Source of the DNA: Phallusia mammillata
Taxonomy: Eukaryota; Chordata; Ascidiacea; Phlebobranchia; Ascidiidae
Assembly: GCA_003260075.1 (NCBI GenBank)
Contig: QLIY01000293.1
Span: 8,769-72,768 of the forward strand
Length of the DNA: 64,000 bases
Reading direction: 5' to 3'
Both the position numbers and the translations under genes were made by a program. Shown here piece by piece: positions 47,701 through 60,464 of the stretch (within the stretch, counting starts at the first letter, position 1; every line of letters starts with the position of its first letter). The notes beneath the pieces were generated by a model. That model was not told the origin of the DNA. It saw only the letters and a program-made list of their open reading frames with translations, and did no database searches.

Positions 47701-50700
47701 GTGATGAAACCTGGTTACATGATTGGTCAGGACCAGGTACGTTGTACTTCTTATGTTTCCAGTTCAACCAACTTACTCGATTCGGCTGCAGATATTCGAT
47801 GAGATGCAGAGTTACGACCTGAACAACCTCCCCTACGAGCAAGGCATTGATTGGTGGAGACTGTCAAGATCGCGCAGGAGCGCCAACAGGTGGTGGGATA
47901 TATCACGTGACGCAAAATACGCTTTCCTCGAATCGGGATTGGTTGTCATGACTGACGTAATAAAGCTCGATTATAAGATGAATGTTCAATTGTTTCCACA
48001 ATTGTTACGTCAGTCAATGAGACAAGCAATTAGAACACAAGAAGTTCCTCCCAACGAGGCAAGGAACCAGCGAAACAGGTAAGCGTATGTTGCATTGTGA
48101 CGTAACACATAATATATTCCGCCATGTTTGTTTAGAGTTCGAAGACGCCACAGAACATTTTTCCCCGAGACTTGGATTTGGCGTTGTTTTAATGTCAGGT
48201 GAGTTACAAGTGACACCAGTTAACCCCACCGTTTGTGACCTCTAATAACCTTTAGTTCGGGTCGAGAGAATTTCACTTTGCAAGTGCCCGATTCCATAAC
48301 CACGTGGCAAGCGGACGCAGTATCGTTAAATCCAATCAGCGGAATCGGAATTTCCCGACCAACTTCGATCCGTGCATTTGAGAGATTCTTTGTCGATTTT
48401 AATCTTCCGTATTCGGTGATCCGAGGGGAGCAGGTTCGAATCCCGCTGACGGTGTACAACTACCTGCAAACGTGCATTCAGGTAATAACTCATTTTCAAC
48501 ACAATATATTGCCTCTATTACGTCACGATGACATCACAGGCGGAGGTGAGCGTCATAATACCAGCTGGTGTTTCCTTCAACAATCGCGGAACAAACAGGA
48601 TGACGCGAAGGATTTGTATTCATCCGCAAACAACTGAAACCACGCAAGTCATTGTTGAGTTCAGTTACCTGGGCAACATCAATATTTCCGGTACCATTGT
48701 TGTCGATAATAATGACGTCATAATAGCCTTTCTAACAATTGTTTATTTTCAGCAACTGCCACCGGTGTTTCGGGTGTGACGTCATGTTGTCCTGGAAACC
48801 ACAGGACTCACAAAACAATCGGTTATGACGCAATAACAAGATCTGTTTTAGTGGAGGTAAAGTGTTTATGACGTTACAATCGTTTTGTTTGTCATCATTG
48901 TTTGTTCATACAGGCGGAGGGTATTCACCGGGAATATACGCACAGCGTTTACTTTTGTCCGAACGAGAGAATTAACATTTCGACTCCATCGACTTACACC
49001 TTCCAGTTTGTGAAGCTGCCAACCAATGTAACCGGTTTCCAATTCCTCGCTAAAGGTGATTTCACCACCCGGGTTTTGTATCCATGGGTTACACATTTCG
49101 TAGGGTTCGGCACTGTGCCATTTTAACCCAAGAGAGAACACAGTTTATGCTGGTTAGCCCAACCCCCCCTACTCAAACAGCCGAGTTATATACCGTGGTG
49201 GGATCCAAACATTTTGTTAGCCGGTTCTATCACAAACGTAATATTTGTCAGGCAGTTCTATCACAAAAGTCATATTTTTCAGACGGTTCTGTTACAGAAA
49301 AATCCATTGACAGTAACCAGTAATGCTAACCGGTTCGCTGACCTCATAAAATTTCATGAGATGGTTCTTTCGAACCGGTGCAAACCGGCTGACTCCCACC
49401 ACTAGTTATATATGTACTAACACCAGCATGGCGATATATAAGGAAGGAAGTCTTCTGCAAACCAAACATTTTTCAGCACGGAACAATGTTCACCTTATCC
49501 TGACCTCGCAACAGAGCGCCTCTAGCGGATCCTACGAGGTTGTTTTAGGGGGTTCCCGGAACACGAGATCGTGGATATCCCGCGATTCCCAACACCTCGT
49601 GACAGCTGCGACCAATCACATTCTTTCTGATGACGAATTCCGCCCTTTCTGGATCACGTGGACAAACGGGAACATCCAGGTGGGAACGGGAAAGACGGAA
49701 AACCCGGAATCGCGGTTCATGCAATGGCGGGAACCCAATGACGTAACGAGGGAAATTATATTGTACGCGGGATTCGCAACCAGCGATGGCGCTACAGGGT
49801 CGTTTCGGTTGTGGAAGAAGGAAGGTAGGAATTTGTTAAAGCAAATTTATGTGTTGAAATTTATTGCAATCTTGTTTAGAATCTGGAGGATCATTTTCCG
49901 AGATGTTTCAACTTGCGATTCCTCCCAACACGATCCCAGGATCACAAAAAGCCGTCGCCTCAATGATAGGTTTGTTGTTGATCTTTGCCATGAAGCCCAA
50001 CATCGAAATATGACATGTTTCTGTGCAGGTGATGTGATGGGGCCAACACTGAGCAATCTGAACAACTTACTGCGTCTCCCCTTCGGCTGCGGAGAGCAGA
50101 ACCTCGCAAACTTCGCCCCAAACATTTACGTGTTGCGCTACCTACAAGCCACTAAACAGATTACGGAGGATGTAAGGTCGGAGGCGCTACATTATCTACA
50201 AACAGGTGAAGTTGTGTAAAACAGGTGTTTCGTCATTCGAACGTAAACCCGAAGATTAAAATTGCTCACAGAACTAAGATTTCATTATCGCTTTCAAACA
50301 TTTGCTGCCCATGCACCACAGGGTAAAAAAACTAGCTTGCGGTGGGATTCGATCCCACAAGTTCTTGTGTGGCGTTTCATATGGGCTGCACCAGTGGTTC
50401 CCAACCGGGGAGGAATTTTAAAACTTCAGGAGAGAAATTTACTTTGATATTCACATGTGGTTTGTAAATAGACACTGTAGCTCCGGGAATATAACTTGTG
50501 AAGTTGATATAAGACCCAATTTAAATTGATTTTTGTATGGTTTAGAATCCATACTATGTAGTCTATTATGGAGAAATGCAAATGTTTTTCAGTGTTAAGG
50601 GTAGGCCTACCATATTTGCATCCCCCAAAAGGAGGACACATTGAAGAACATGAAAATACATTTTAAGGCCCAAAAAAATATAAGCTTCAAAAATTAGACA

Positions 50701-53700
50701 GTATACAATAGTTTGGATAAAGTTTAACGTTTAACGTTTATCACATCACAACATTAAAATAAGCTTGTATTTTCAAAAATTGTAAAACCTGTATTCTTAA
50801 AAAAAATACTACCCCCCCCCCTTTGGCTGTTTTCAAAGGCATAATTGTCACATATGTATTTGGTAAATCTGAAATTCCTTAAAAAGGAGGACATTTGGAC
50901 TCTGTTTCTTGTCCTCGGAGGACAACTTGGTTTCTGTTGAAAAGGAGGACATGTCCTCCAAAAAGAGGACGTATGGTAGGCCTTGTTAAGGGAGGAATTT
51001 GTCACAAAATGTTTTATTCAGAGCTAATTCGACACTGACTCGGATTAAATCATTTCATAACTTGTCTGTCACGAGATTTGCTCGCAACAAAACATTTATT
51101 CTTTTTATTTTTTTGACAGGTTACCAACGCCAGTTGACTTACAAACGTCGCGATGATTCTTACAGCGCATTCGGGGATCGGGATTCGTCAGGCAGCATGT
51201 GGTCAGTTTCTGTTGTTAATACAGAAAAAAATGGAAGGGCGGACATTATATAAAAATGTTGGGTTTAAGTTAAAATAAACAACAGATGTTCGTCCTATTT
51301 TTCAAAATGGCACCGCGGTTCTGTTGTTGTACAAAACCAAGGGGAGGGCGGGTATTACAAAGAACGTTGGGTTTAAAAGCTAGAAGCCAGAAGAAGTCGG
51401 TGCATTCTTTAATGGCACCAGAGTTTAGTTTCAACCAAATGTTGCATCTAATCAATCAATTATGACAAATTAACCTTCATTATGACAAAATAATCACAGG
51501 CTGACGTCATTTGTTCTGAAATCATTCTCACAAGCTCGCGATTTTATTTACATCGACCCGGGAGAGCTGCACGACGCCAAAGAGTGGATCGTTTCCTGGC
51601 AACAAGAAAACGGTGCTTTCCCGGCTGTGGGGAAGATCTGGAACAAAGAGATTCATTCTGGAGTCGATAGTGACGTAGCACTGACTGCCTACGTCACAAT
51701 TGCGATTCTCGAAGCTGGATTAGAACGCGAAGTAAGATTGTTTGCTTTAGTGGTGGGATTCAAAATCTTTTTGTCAGTCGGTTTTATCACAAAGGTCATA
51801 TTTTGCATCCGGTTTTGTTACAAAAAGTCCATTGACAGTAACCAGTAATACTAACTGGTTCGCTGATCTCATAAAATTTCGTGAGACGGTTTTGTAGAAC
51901 TGGTGCGAACCGGCTGAATCCCACCAAACTCCAACATAACAAATTACGCCATGTTACCCCCCCCCCAGTAACCAGTAATACTAACTGGTTCGCTGATCTC
52001 ATAAAATTTCGTGAAACGGTTTTGTAGAACTGGTGCGAACCGGCTGAATCCCATCAAACTCCAACATGACGAATTACGCCATGTTGTAAAAGTTTTATGT
52101 GAACAGGACGAGGAGATAGCAGTGATGAAAGCGAAAGAGTTTCTCGAGTCTCGCGTCCACGAAGACACGGATTCTTACACCGCCGCTCTCAGTGCTTATG
52201 CCCTTACGCTGCTCGACAGTGATTTTGCGGGGGAAGCACTGTTGCGGTTGTCGGCAAAAGCTATCAACGAGAGCGGGTTCAGTTACTGGAGTCTCAAGGT
52301 TCCAACTGACGCCATCTTCTCGTTCGCGGATTCAATGAAACAGACAGGTAAGCTTGTTGGCCGTAAAAATATTCTCGTCTTTTCTCAGTAGAGCTAACAC
52401 CATACCCCACGGTAGACCCACGTTTAGCTAATTTTTGATAGATGGCGTAAAGAGCTGAATTATTTTTTTAGCGGCTAAAGAGATTATTTTTATTAATATT
52501 AGATTAGTAACCAAGTTCTTTTGTTAGTTTTATTGAATTTGAAATGCTAATACTTTTACCCAAACCTAATTGCTCTAACCGTAATCATTTTTGGAGATAT
52601 AAAGTTTTAAATGGGAAAAGTGATCTTTGCGTCACCTATCGAAAAATAGCTGAATGTGGGTCTACCATGAGGTATGGTGTAGACTTTCCCAAACTTTCTC
52701 ACTCCGCGTAATAATGTTAACCAGTCGCGTCAGCCGAAGTAGAGATGACATCATACGCCCTTCTGACGTACACTCACATGAGAAACATAACAGCGGCGCT
52801 CCCCATTGTGAAGTGGCTCTCACAGAAACGAAACGCGATCGGAGGTTTCTCGTCTACGCAGGTTTGCCATTGTGGCGTCACAAGTGAATGTATGATGTAA
52901 TAATGAGCCCAACGTGTTTGTGCACAGGACACGTGCGTGGCGCTCCAATCGTTGTCGGAATACGCGATATTCTCTTACATCGGAGGAGTTAATTTGGACG
53001 TGCACCTCGCATCGACCAATCTCGACTACGAGCGCGAGTTCGAACTGAACAATGCTAACAGCGAGGTAATGCAGACAGCGGGAATACCTTCGCTACCAAC
53101 AACAATGTTCGTCACCGCGACAGGAGACGGATGTGCATTGTTACAGGTTTGTGACGTCATAGTGAGGTGTGTTTTTAATGGTTGCGCAAACTGAATCGTT
53201 TATTTCACACAGATTGATGTAAACTACAACATTCCGGACCCAAATCCACAACCGTCATTCTTCATCAACGTACGTCACAGCCCGCTGGAACGTCACAATC
53301 AAGACTCAGGTACATCATAATGCTTCTGTATGACGTAAACATACGTCACAATTGTTGTTGTTTATAGCAGGTGGTGGTTTCGTCATCAACCGCTATCATG
53401 AAGTTGTCTACCGCATCGAAGCATGCGCTCGCTGGTTGCACCATGGATCGTCAAACATGGCTGTTCTCGAATTTAACTTATTGTCAGGATTCGCTGCCGA
53501 CCGCGAAAGCATTCAACAGGTTTGCATGACGGCATTAAACATTACGTAACAAATTAGTGATCAAAACGACAGATTAAATAATGGATCAGAACTATCAACA
53601 GCAGGGCTTGAACTGACGATCACTGTTTCTTTTTTTCGACTATAAAACTTTTTCATTAACCAATGATATCATTTAAGCCAGGGGTAGGCAACCTTTTTTG

Positions 53701-55116
53701 TACGGTGGACCATTTTTGAAACTTAAAAATTATCGCGGACCGGCGTTCAAAAAACTACAATTATTCAGCAATAAAAACGACTAAATTATTATCCACATGG
53801 GCAAAATGTTTTATAACATTTAAACTGAAAAAATATACGACCCGATAACGAACTCCTCGCGGTTGCCGGCCACTGACTTAATCGAAAAATGTAGCCTTCA
53901 CATGAACCGACTGATTACTGTTAACAAATTATTGAGTTAGATTTCTATGTCTAGGCTCTGCAGACGAGTAGATCGAACCTGAAACGATGCGAAGTTACGG
54001 ACCGACACGTCTTATTTTATTTCGATGAGATTTCAAGCACATGTAAAACTTGCGTGAGGTTCAACATCGTCCAAATCCACCAAGTCGGCAAAGCGAAGCC
54101 GCAATCAGCGCGAATCTACGACTACTACGAACCAGGTTTGTTGATTTGTGCGCGAGGAATCCACCAGGGACAGTCGTAACAATTAGTGACGTACCAAAGT
54201 TTCGGTTGGTCGAAACATTTCGGACGAACACGTCGTTTTCCGATGTTTCGGCCCGAACTTTTTTTAAAAATTCGGCCGAAACCGAACTTGCCAAAACTTC
54301 CAATATGGACAATGTGAAACATCATCAATTGACTAATTGTTGCATCTCAAAAATGAAAGTCACTTTGTCTGCAATATATTAACAGTTTAGTAAATCTTAC
54401 GCATTAAGAAAGTGATTCGGTGGCTCAGTACATCACCAATAACAATCTTCTATATTCTAGAATACGAGGCCGAATTTATGTACAGTCCCCCAGCAAACAT
54501 GATGGAAGAATTGTGCGAGAATAAAACGGATTGTGACGCAATAAATCAACAAGGTTTGTTCGCGTGCTCGGCAATAATTTGTTCAGGGTAATGACGTCAT
54601 GTTTATGACGTAGCTACAGGGGAGGATTGTGTCGGTGCGGGCTGCGCGGATGAATACGGGGAATGCCATTGTTCGCACGATTGCGGTTACGACGGTCCCC
54701 CCATGTGCGGGTCAAACGGGGTCATCTACATGAATCGTTGTCGAATGGAGGAAGCCGCATGCGAACTCGAACAGACGATTGAAGAAAGAGACGGAGAATT
54801 CTGTCAACATGGTGAGCACACACCTGTATGACATCACAGTGATAATAATAATGTGATTGTTACAGCACCATCAAGTGATGATAATAATGTGATTCTTACA
54901 GCACCATCAGTAAGAGCACCGACACTGGAGGTCGCTGAAGAGGAACCGAGCGAAATCAGCGACAACGAAGCTTATTACGATAATTTCTTTGGTTTCCTCA
55001 ACGACCAACCTGCCGAGGTAAGATTAGGTGGAAACGATTGAACACAGAGAAATATGAAGAAAATGTTTTCGCAGGAAATTATCTTCCCACAACTTCGAAC
55101 GATTAAGGACAAGTAA
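44795..55116 (+). CDS. CPAMD8: CPAMD8-like complement/alpha-2-macroglobulin protein with Kazal domain (signal exon not found)
   Basis: This is a secreted thioester protein of the C3/A2M family. Thirty-four exons join in phase to about 1,732 residues. Boundaries include 44795-44972, 45025-45187, 45263-45315, an 18-nt exon 45387-45404, 45464-45518, 47111-47312, 49477-49824, 50029-50205, 51500-51731, 53964-54135, 54620-54811 and 55075-55116. [15 protein letters not shown] marks an early macroglobulin domain. ARRKRS near 47245 is a furin-type processing site, and GCGEQN (codons 50085-50102) is the thioester. Exons 48914-49055 and 49477-49824 encode a farnesoic-acid-methyltransferase-like domain ([25 protein letters not shown]). 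ARIYDYYEP ends the receptor-binding domain, and the exon at 54620-54811 is Cys-rich Kazal type ([14 protein letters not shown]). The residue aligned with the C3 catalytic His is Asn (KIWNKEI), as in A2M. This architecture matches CPAMD8. Confidence 0.9.
49193..49404. mobile_element. hAT-like MITE, family A, with an exact 8-bp target duplication
   Basis: GTTATATA occurs at 49185-49192 and 49405-49412 around ends CCGTGGTGGGATCC and TCCCACCACTA. This fixes the family as hAT-like. It lies in the CPAMD8 intron between 49055 and 49477. Confidence 0.9.
50391..50450. mobile_element. hAT-like element 5' end
   Basis: CAGTGGTTCCCAACC at 50391 matches the end of the element at 29377-30718. No matching 3' end was identified in the same CPAMD8 intron. 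Confidence 0.45.
50605..50985. mobile_element. Element with AGGCCTACCATA terminal inverted repeats
   Basis: AGGCCTACCATA at the left end answers to TATGGTAGGCCT at the right end, with GTTAAGGG on both outer sides. The interior has AAGGAGGACA and its complement. It contains a C tract at 50812-50821. Confidence 0.6.
51748..52070. mobile_element. Family A MITE, 3' part repeated after a C tract
   Basis: A MITE with TAGTGGTGGGATTCA start ends in AATCCCACCA near 51928. After C11 (51957-51967) the last 110 bp recur with small changes to about 52085. It sits in the CPAMD8 intron before exon 52107-52347. Confidence 0.7.
53679..53875. mobile_element. hAT-like MITE, family B
   Basis: The ends are CAGGGGTAGGCAACC and GGTTGCCGGCCACTG; flanks ATTTAAGC and ACTTAATC match at 6 of 8. 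It is in the CPAMD8 intron before exon 53964. Confidence 0.75.
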
Positions 55117-55187
55117 AAGTACGAACGCGATTGCACAATGTACACAGTGACGTCATAAACTGAACATTGAGGTGGATTGTGACGTCA

Positions 55188-55969
55188 TCACACGTTTAAT
55201 TCTTCTTCGACCCATGCCACGATTTTTCCCTCCCAACCCGGTATTACGTCATCATCACGAAAAACCTGTAAAAAGCATGATGCATTACGTCACTGATGAC
55301 ATCACCAGCATGACGTCATCACTCTACCTCTTCTTTCACCGTGCCGAGTTCTGGGTCGAGGGCTTTGAAAATATATCGGTAGTTGCCTTGCTTTTTAATC
55401 GCGCTTTTAAACTCTCCCAAGGTTATATCTCCGACCCTGAATAACATTTGTGACGTCATACTCAGTTAATTGTTTCATTATTACGTCAGAAACCTCTTTG
55501 ATATTGTCGCCATTGCAGGGGTCATATCTCGGTCAGTGAAATACAAAATCCGTGTTTGCGCGTTTTCCGACAATTTGCCTGTAAAAATAAACGCCTGTGA
55601 TTGGTGTGTATATTGCTACGTCACAAGCGAACGTACGTCGTCGTGGAGGGTTGTTTCGCGAAACAGGGGATTTCCGAGACAATGTGGGGGATCCCCTACT
55701 AAGTGCAGGTGATCTTCTCAGAACCGGGGATTGCGGGATTCTGTTGGGTTTGTTGGATGAAAGATAAAAGTCAACTTTTTCTACTTCCAATAAAAAAAGT
55801 CAACTTCCAATATAAAACATTGTAAATTAACTAATTGTTGCATCTAAAAAATACGAGCTATGTAGTCTGTAAAGTATTCGAACTTTCGCATTGTGAAAGT
55901 AATTTTGGTTTGTCATAAACCAGTTCACTTGCATCAACAACACAAGGTGCGGTTGAAAACATCCACAGG

Positions 55970-56050
<81 letters not shown>

Positions 56051-59000
56051 AACCTTTCGAGGCGGGTTCGAAACAACACTTCCGTCAACAAATAGAAAAA
56101 ATATGACAAACCTGAGATCGTGGAACACTGCATCCGGCGAGTGGCAGTTCTGTTGAAGGAACAAGTTTGTTACAACAAAAAAGTGAAACTATTTTACAAA
56201 GTTCAATAAATTTAGGTTTATCAAAAGCTTTTTCCAGGAAAGTACCATTTGTTTCTGTAACTCTTTTATTTCTTCTTTTTTCCTTGTCATGGCTCGAATG
56301 TGTTCGGTCTAGAATATAAACAAAACTTATTATCAACTTACTTACAACAAACCAAGAATATTCAGCGTAAAATCGGTCGCTGTATTTTTTTTGTTTTACG
56401 AAAACCAAATGCACCCTGAATCGTCGCAATTGCTTTACTTGGAGGTTTCATGAACAAGAAAAGATTTACTACATTACAATAAACAAGTAATTTCACCTTT
56501 TCTAAAACCAGTTGATTGTCCAACTGTTGGCATTTCAATTCCTTCTCATAATATTTGCTCTGGTACCTTTCCATCTCATCCTTCATGTCATCAAGTTCAA
56601 CAGATAATTCTGCCTGTTAATGTTTGAAAATTATTGTTTTGTGTCATGGGGTTGCAAAAACAATAGTAACGTGGCAGCTTATTACACCCATGGGAGTTTT
56701 TTAGTGAGCAAACATGTGAACTGCAGCTTTATTAAACAGAAAAACTTTTCAATGGGTTTTGGAGTCTCTGGTTTTGCACTGTATATGGTCAGGTTCGGGG
56801 TTTTTCAAATGTTGCATAGTTGGAGCTATAATAAAGATTAGGTAGGTTCAAAAAGACCATTTAAGTCGGTGGTGAACAATCTGTGGCCTGCAGAGACACT
56901 TGTACTAGAAAACGAGACTAATTATTTCATATGTTTGAGCAGATTAATGCGCCTGGTGCTATTTTTCTGTGACCTGACAATAATGCGGCTAGCATTAAAT
57001 GCGAATTTTACTTAGTTGTAGTTGTCAACTCAATATATTTTGGTATGGCATATTTGGTATGCAAGAAAGTAAAATCACCTTGTGTTATATAAAGGTGCGG
57101 CCCGCAATCTAATCATGGTATTTGTATTTAATCCCCACAGTAACAACGATCACAGACCCCTGACCTAAATTGCACTTACAGAAGTTAAAAATATTGACCA
57201 GACAACGAAGTAAACAATAACACTTTCATCTCGAACTGTTGAGTGCAATTACAGTTCAGGCTTCAAACTAAACCAATCTACTATTTCCAATGAAACAAAA
57301 TCATAAATCATAAAAATTAAAAACCTTTTCAGATTTCAGTTTGTCTCTTGCCAGGTTGCTATGCAGAAGTTGTTGTCGTAGCAACATCAAATCTTCATCC
57401 TGTTGTTTCAATCGGGAAAGCAGAGCAGAGTTGGATGTGGAAAGCTCCTTGTACTTCTGTTGGATTCCCATTAATTCCTTCTACAATAGGAATAAGCAAA
57501 CAGTTGAAGTGAGAGTAGAGAGGGCCATTCATTTTTGCCAACTGAATGGAAAAAGTAAATATTTGACAAAGTTTGGTTAAACAACTCTTCATTGGGTCAA
57601 CGAAAAATCGATTGCTTTTTAAATTCTTGTAGTAACGGTGTAGCTGCAGCGCGTCTACCATCTATCCATCAATTCTACCCTCAACTTCGTCACACTTTTT
57701 AACCCCCCCCCCCTTGTAGTAACGGTGTAGCTGCAGCGCGTCTACCATCTATCCACCAATTCTACCCTCGACTTCGTCACACTTTGAACGATGCGTAGCT
57801 ATTTCCGGCTTGGTGAATATTTTAGCGCAATTGGGCCACTACGGTTTGTTTCACCAGCGAAATAAACTCAACTCAAATGTAAGATTTGTGTTCTATATTT
57901 GGAGTAAAATAAGTTTATCGACTAAATGCCACAAAAACGTTTTCCATATGTCCCAGTGAACCACCAATCAAAAGTCTGCTTCAGTGAAACATAATAATTG
58001 AGCAAATCACTTCTTACTTCCTGTTTTAGTTTTTCTTCCAGTGCTAGATTCAGTTCCGCTCGAGTGATCACCAGATCCTCCTCAATATTTGCACCACTGA
58101 GGAGATTTCCTTCTGAATCCAGAAGAAGCTGGAAAAATGATAAATATATTGGATCATTAGTTTCTCAAACCAGCACTACATATTCCACACAACTTTTACA
58201 TATGACCTTGTGCAGTGTTTGTCAACCTGAAGTGGTCGCCAAGCACTTTTGAGGGGGTCGCGAAGACATAACCCAACTCAAGATGATTTTATATGTATCA
58301 TAAAAACTTTCCCCAAGTCCTCGTGTTTAGCATAGTTACCGACACAGCAGTTTGATTTAGAAGTGGCAAACAGCATTTGCGATTATATACTTCTGTATAC
58401 TTCTGGTTTTTGGCTTTTTGACAAAAAAGCTCGAAATTGTTTAAAGGTTTATGGGGACATAAGCCATTACCACAATTTTAAGGTTTTTTCTGTACGACAT
58501 TTGTTAGTAAATGTATGAACACAATCTAGTGAGGCTCGCATTGTGTTAGAAAACCTCCAAATGGGCTCGCAGAGTAAAACAGTTGAGAAACACTGAGCCA
58601 GTGAGTCAATATCTGCATAAAAACAACGTACAATTTTTTGCAGCTCGATTGCCAGGCTTTCAATTTCACTCAGATCTTTTTCAAAACTTCTCTCCATTTC
58701 TACAAAAATAAAAATCATTTCATTTTAGTGAAAGTGTTTTGGGATGTTTGTTAACAAAACTAAGTTAGCAAAATGCCCTTACCTTTATGCTTTTCTTCTA
58801 ACTGAAGTGAAGCCACCTTCTTCTCTCTGTAGCTACAGAAAATATTTGTCAGTGAAGCAAGTTGTCATATCGTTAATCATTGTTTAAAAAAAAATAGATA
58901 AAACATATTGTATAAAACATAAATTTATGTAACAGAGACTAAGTAAAACAGTGCTGATAAATGAATAAAAACAGGTTTCACAACTAAATAAGTTTGATAT

Positions 59001-60464
59001 TTAAGTGTAGGTTTCATTCAAGTCCATCAAAGATCCAATGAAACATCCATAAACACAGATAAGCAAATCTATTTCGAAGCCCGGGTTGTAAAAGTAAACC
59101 TGACAAACCCTTGTCTTGTTGGTGTTTCTCCTTTCTTTCCATCAATACTTGCAGGTTTAAAGTGAGCTGCCAACGCTAGAATCAGTTGCATCATACTCTT
59201 AACGTTCCCACCAACAATTTCTGCAAAAAAATATTGATGTTTTTTGTGACTTAATTCTAAACTAAAGAAACTCACATCATTTTTGGTTTAACTTCTCAAC
59301 TTGGTGACTATCATACATATTTGCAATTTGAATATACCACACATACAACAGATTGTTACCTCTCTTTTTGGCATGTTACAGCCCACAGAGACATGTATTT
59401 ATGAAATGATGAAGGCCTCAACAAAATACAATCAATCAATCATTATGTTTGGAATGAATTTAAGGAATTTTTAAAGTGGCAACAAAATTACATCTTTAAA
59501 AGTGGCAAAAAAATAGACTAAACCCTGCTAGCAATTTATTGAAAATGTTAACAGTGCAAAAATAATATCGCTTGAGCAAGGATAGTAACTTCTGCCAGAA
59601 AACCAAAATCACAAACACTAACAAATTGATATCATCTTTGTTTTGCGACAACTGTTCAACTATTAGGTGTGAGCTAAAATTTTGGGCAACATGCCATTCA
59701 TCGAATTGTCAATTGAACATATTTTATCCTAGCTTAAGTTTCTGCGAAGTAATTACATAATCACAAAATACCTTCTGTGGTAACATGAGGAAGTTTGATT
59801 CCACTGCTTTTCATGAAATCAATAACTTTGGAAACATTTTGTTTCTTTTCTTCTTCGTTTCTTGGATTTAATTTTTCCAAACACTGACCAGCTACAAATA
59901 TTACAAAGAAATGCAAATTTATGATTCATTTGATGCAAAATATAAACCCTTGAATATGGAAAATATGAGCAATCAAAGTTGTCTCAAGTCATAGTTACTT
60001 AAACCTCACTTGGCCTGGCTTGAACAACAGACTTAAATTTTCGGTCAAAAATGATTTACAAAATGCATCTTTTGATACCTAAAACCATACATTTTCACAC
60101 TTACAGCATTTTTTGTAAATCACTGTACCACATACGTGCAATGTGCACAAATTTATGAAACTATTTTTGCATAACAGTAACTTACAAATAATCTCTACAA
60201 TAGTGATTAAAGCTGTTCCATCTCGCAAATCTTTTCCAAAGTCTGTTATTTGTTGCGACTTTTTTTTCAGTTGGCTATTCACCCAAGCTTGGTAGGCTTT
60301 GATCTGCTCCTGAAAAAAGGTTGGATTTGTTTCTGGAAAAACTAAAAATTATTTCGAAGTTCGAACCTTGCAAACGGATTAAGAGACAATGCAATTTGTA
60401 ATAGAACTGATTATTATGCAAACACCGTCAAATTTCGTTTTACAAAACTAACCTGTAATTCCAT
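55188..60464 (-). CDS. DIXDC1: DIXDC1 (Dixin), Wnt pathway CH-coiled-coil-DIX protein
   Basis: Dixin is a positive Wnt regulator that polymerises with Dishevelled and Axin through DIX domains and binds actin. Exon 1 is only 12 nt (60453-60464, MELQ). The CH domain follows in 60186-60309 ([25 protein letters not shown]), 59772-59891 and 59100-59220 ([19 protein letters not shown]). Coiled-coil exons are at 58783-58826, about 58700-58640, 58130-58016, 57482-57330, 56612-56498 and 56308-56220. A Ser/Arg/Pro-rich exon is at 55637-55740. The DIX domain is 55494-55578 ([18 protein letters not shown]), 55328-55436 ([20 protein letters not shown]) and 55188-55265 ([20 protein letters not shown], stop). 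C78 at 55972-56049 interrupts the region between the coiled coil and the Ser-rich exon, so one exon there may be missing or altered. Confidence 0.93.
55972..56049. repeat. C78 tract in DIXDC1
   Basis: A pure C run in the region between the last coiled-coil exon and exon 55637-55740. Poly-Pro and poly-Gly frames here are artefacts of the run. Confidence 0.85.
57703..57713. repeat. C11 tract with flanking duplication in a DIXDC1 intron
   Basis: The roughly 75-bp segment starting CTTGTAGTAACGGTGTAGC precedes the tract and is repeated directly after it with two or three changes. Confidence 0.8.
58213..58595. mobile_element. hAT-like element
   Basis: The ends CAGTGTTTGTCAACC and TTGAGAAACACTG are imperfect inverted repeats. 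The target duplication is unclear. It is in a DIXDC1 intron. Confidence 0.6.

Noticed and set aside
49056..49126. Extension of the CPAMD8 exon past 49055 ([15 protein letters not shown])
   Set aside because: A GTGATT donor at 49056 joins in phase to 49477 and gives [12 protein letters not shown], the expected domain continuation. The extension soon hits a stop.
50330..50380. tRNA-like GGGATTCGATCCC palindrome
   Set aside because: The B-box match is imperfect and no acceptable A box or acceptor stem is present.
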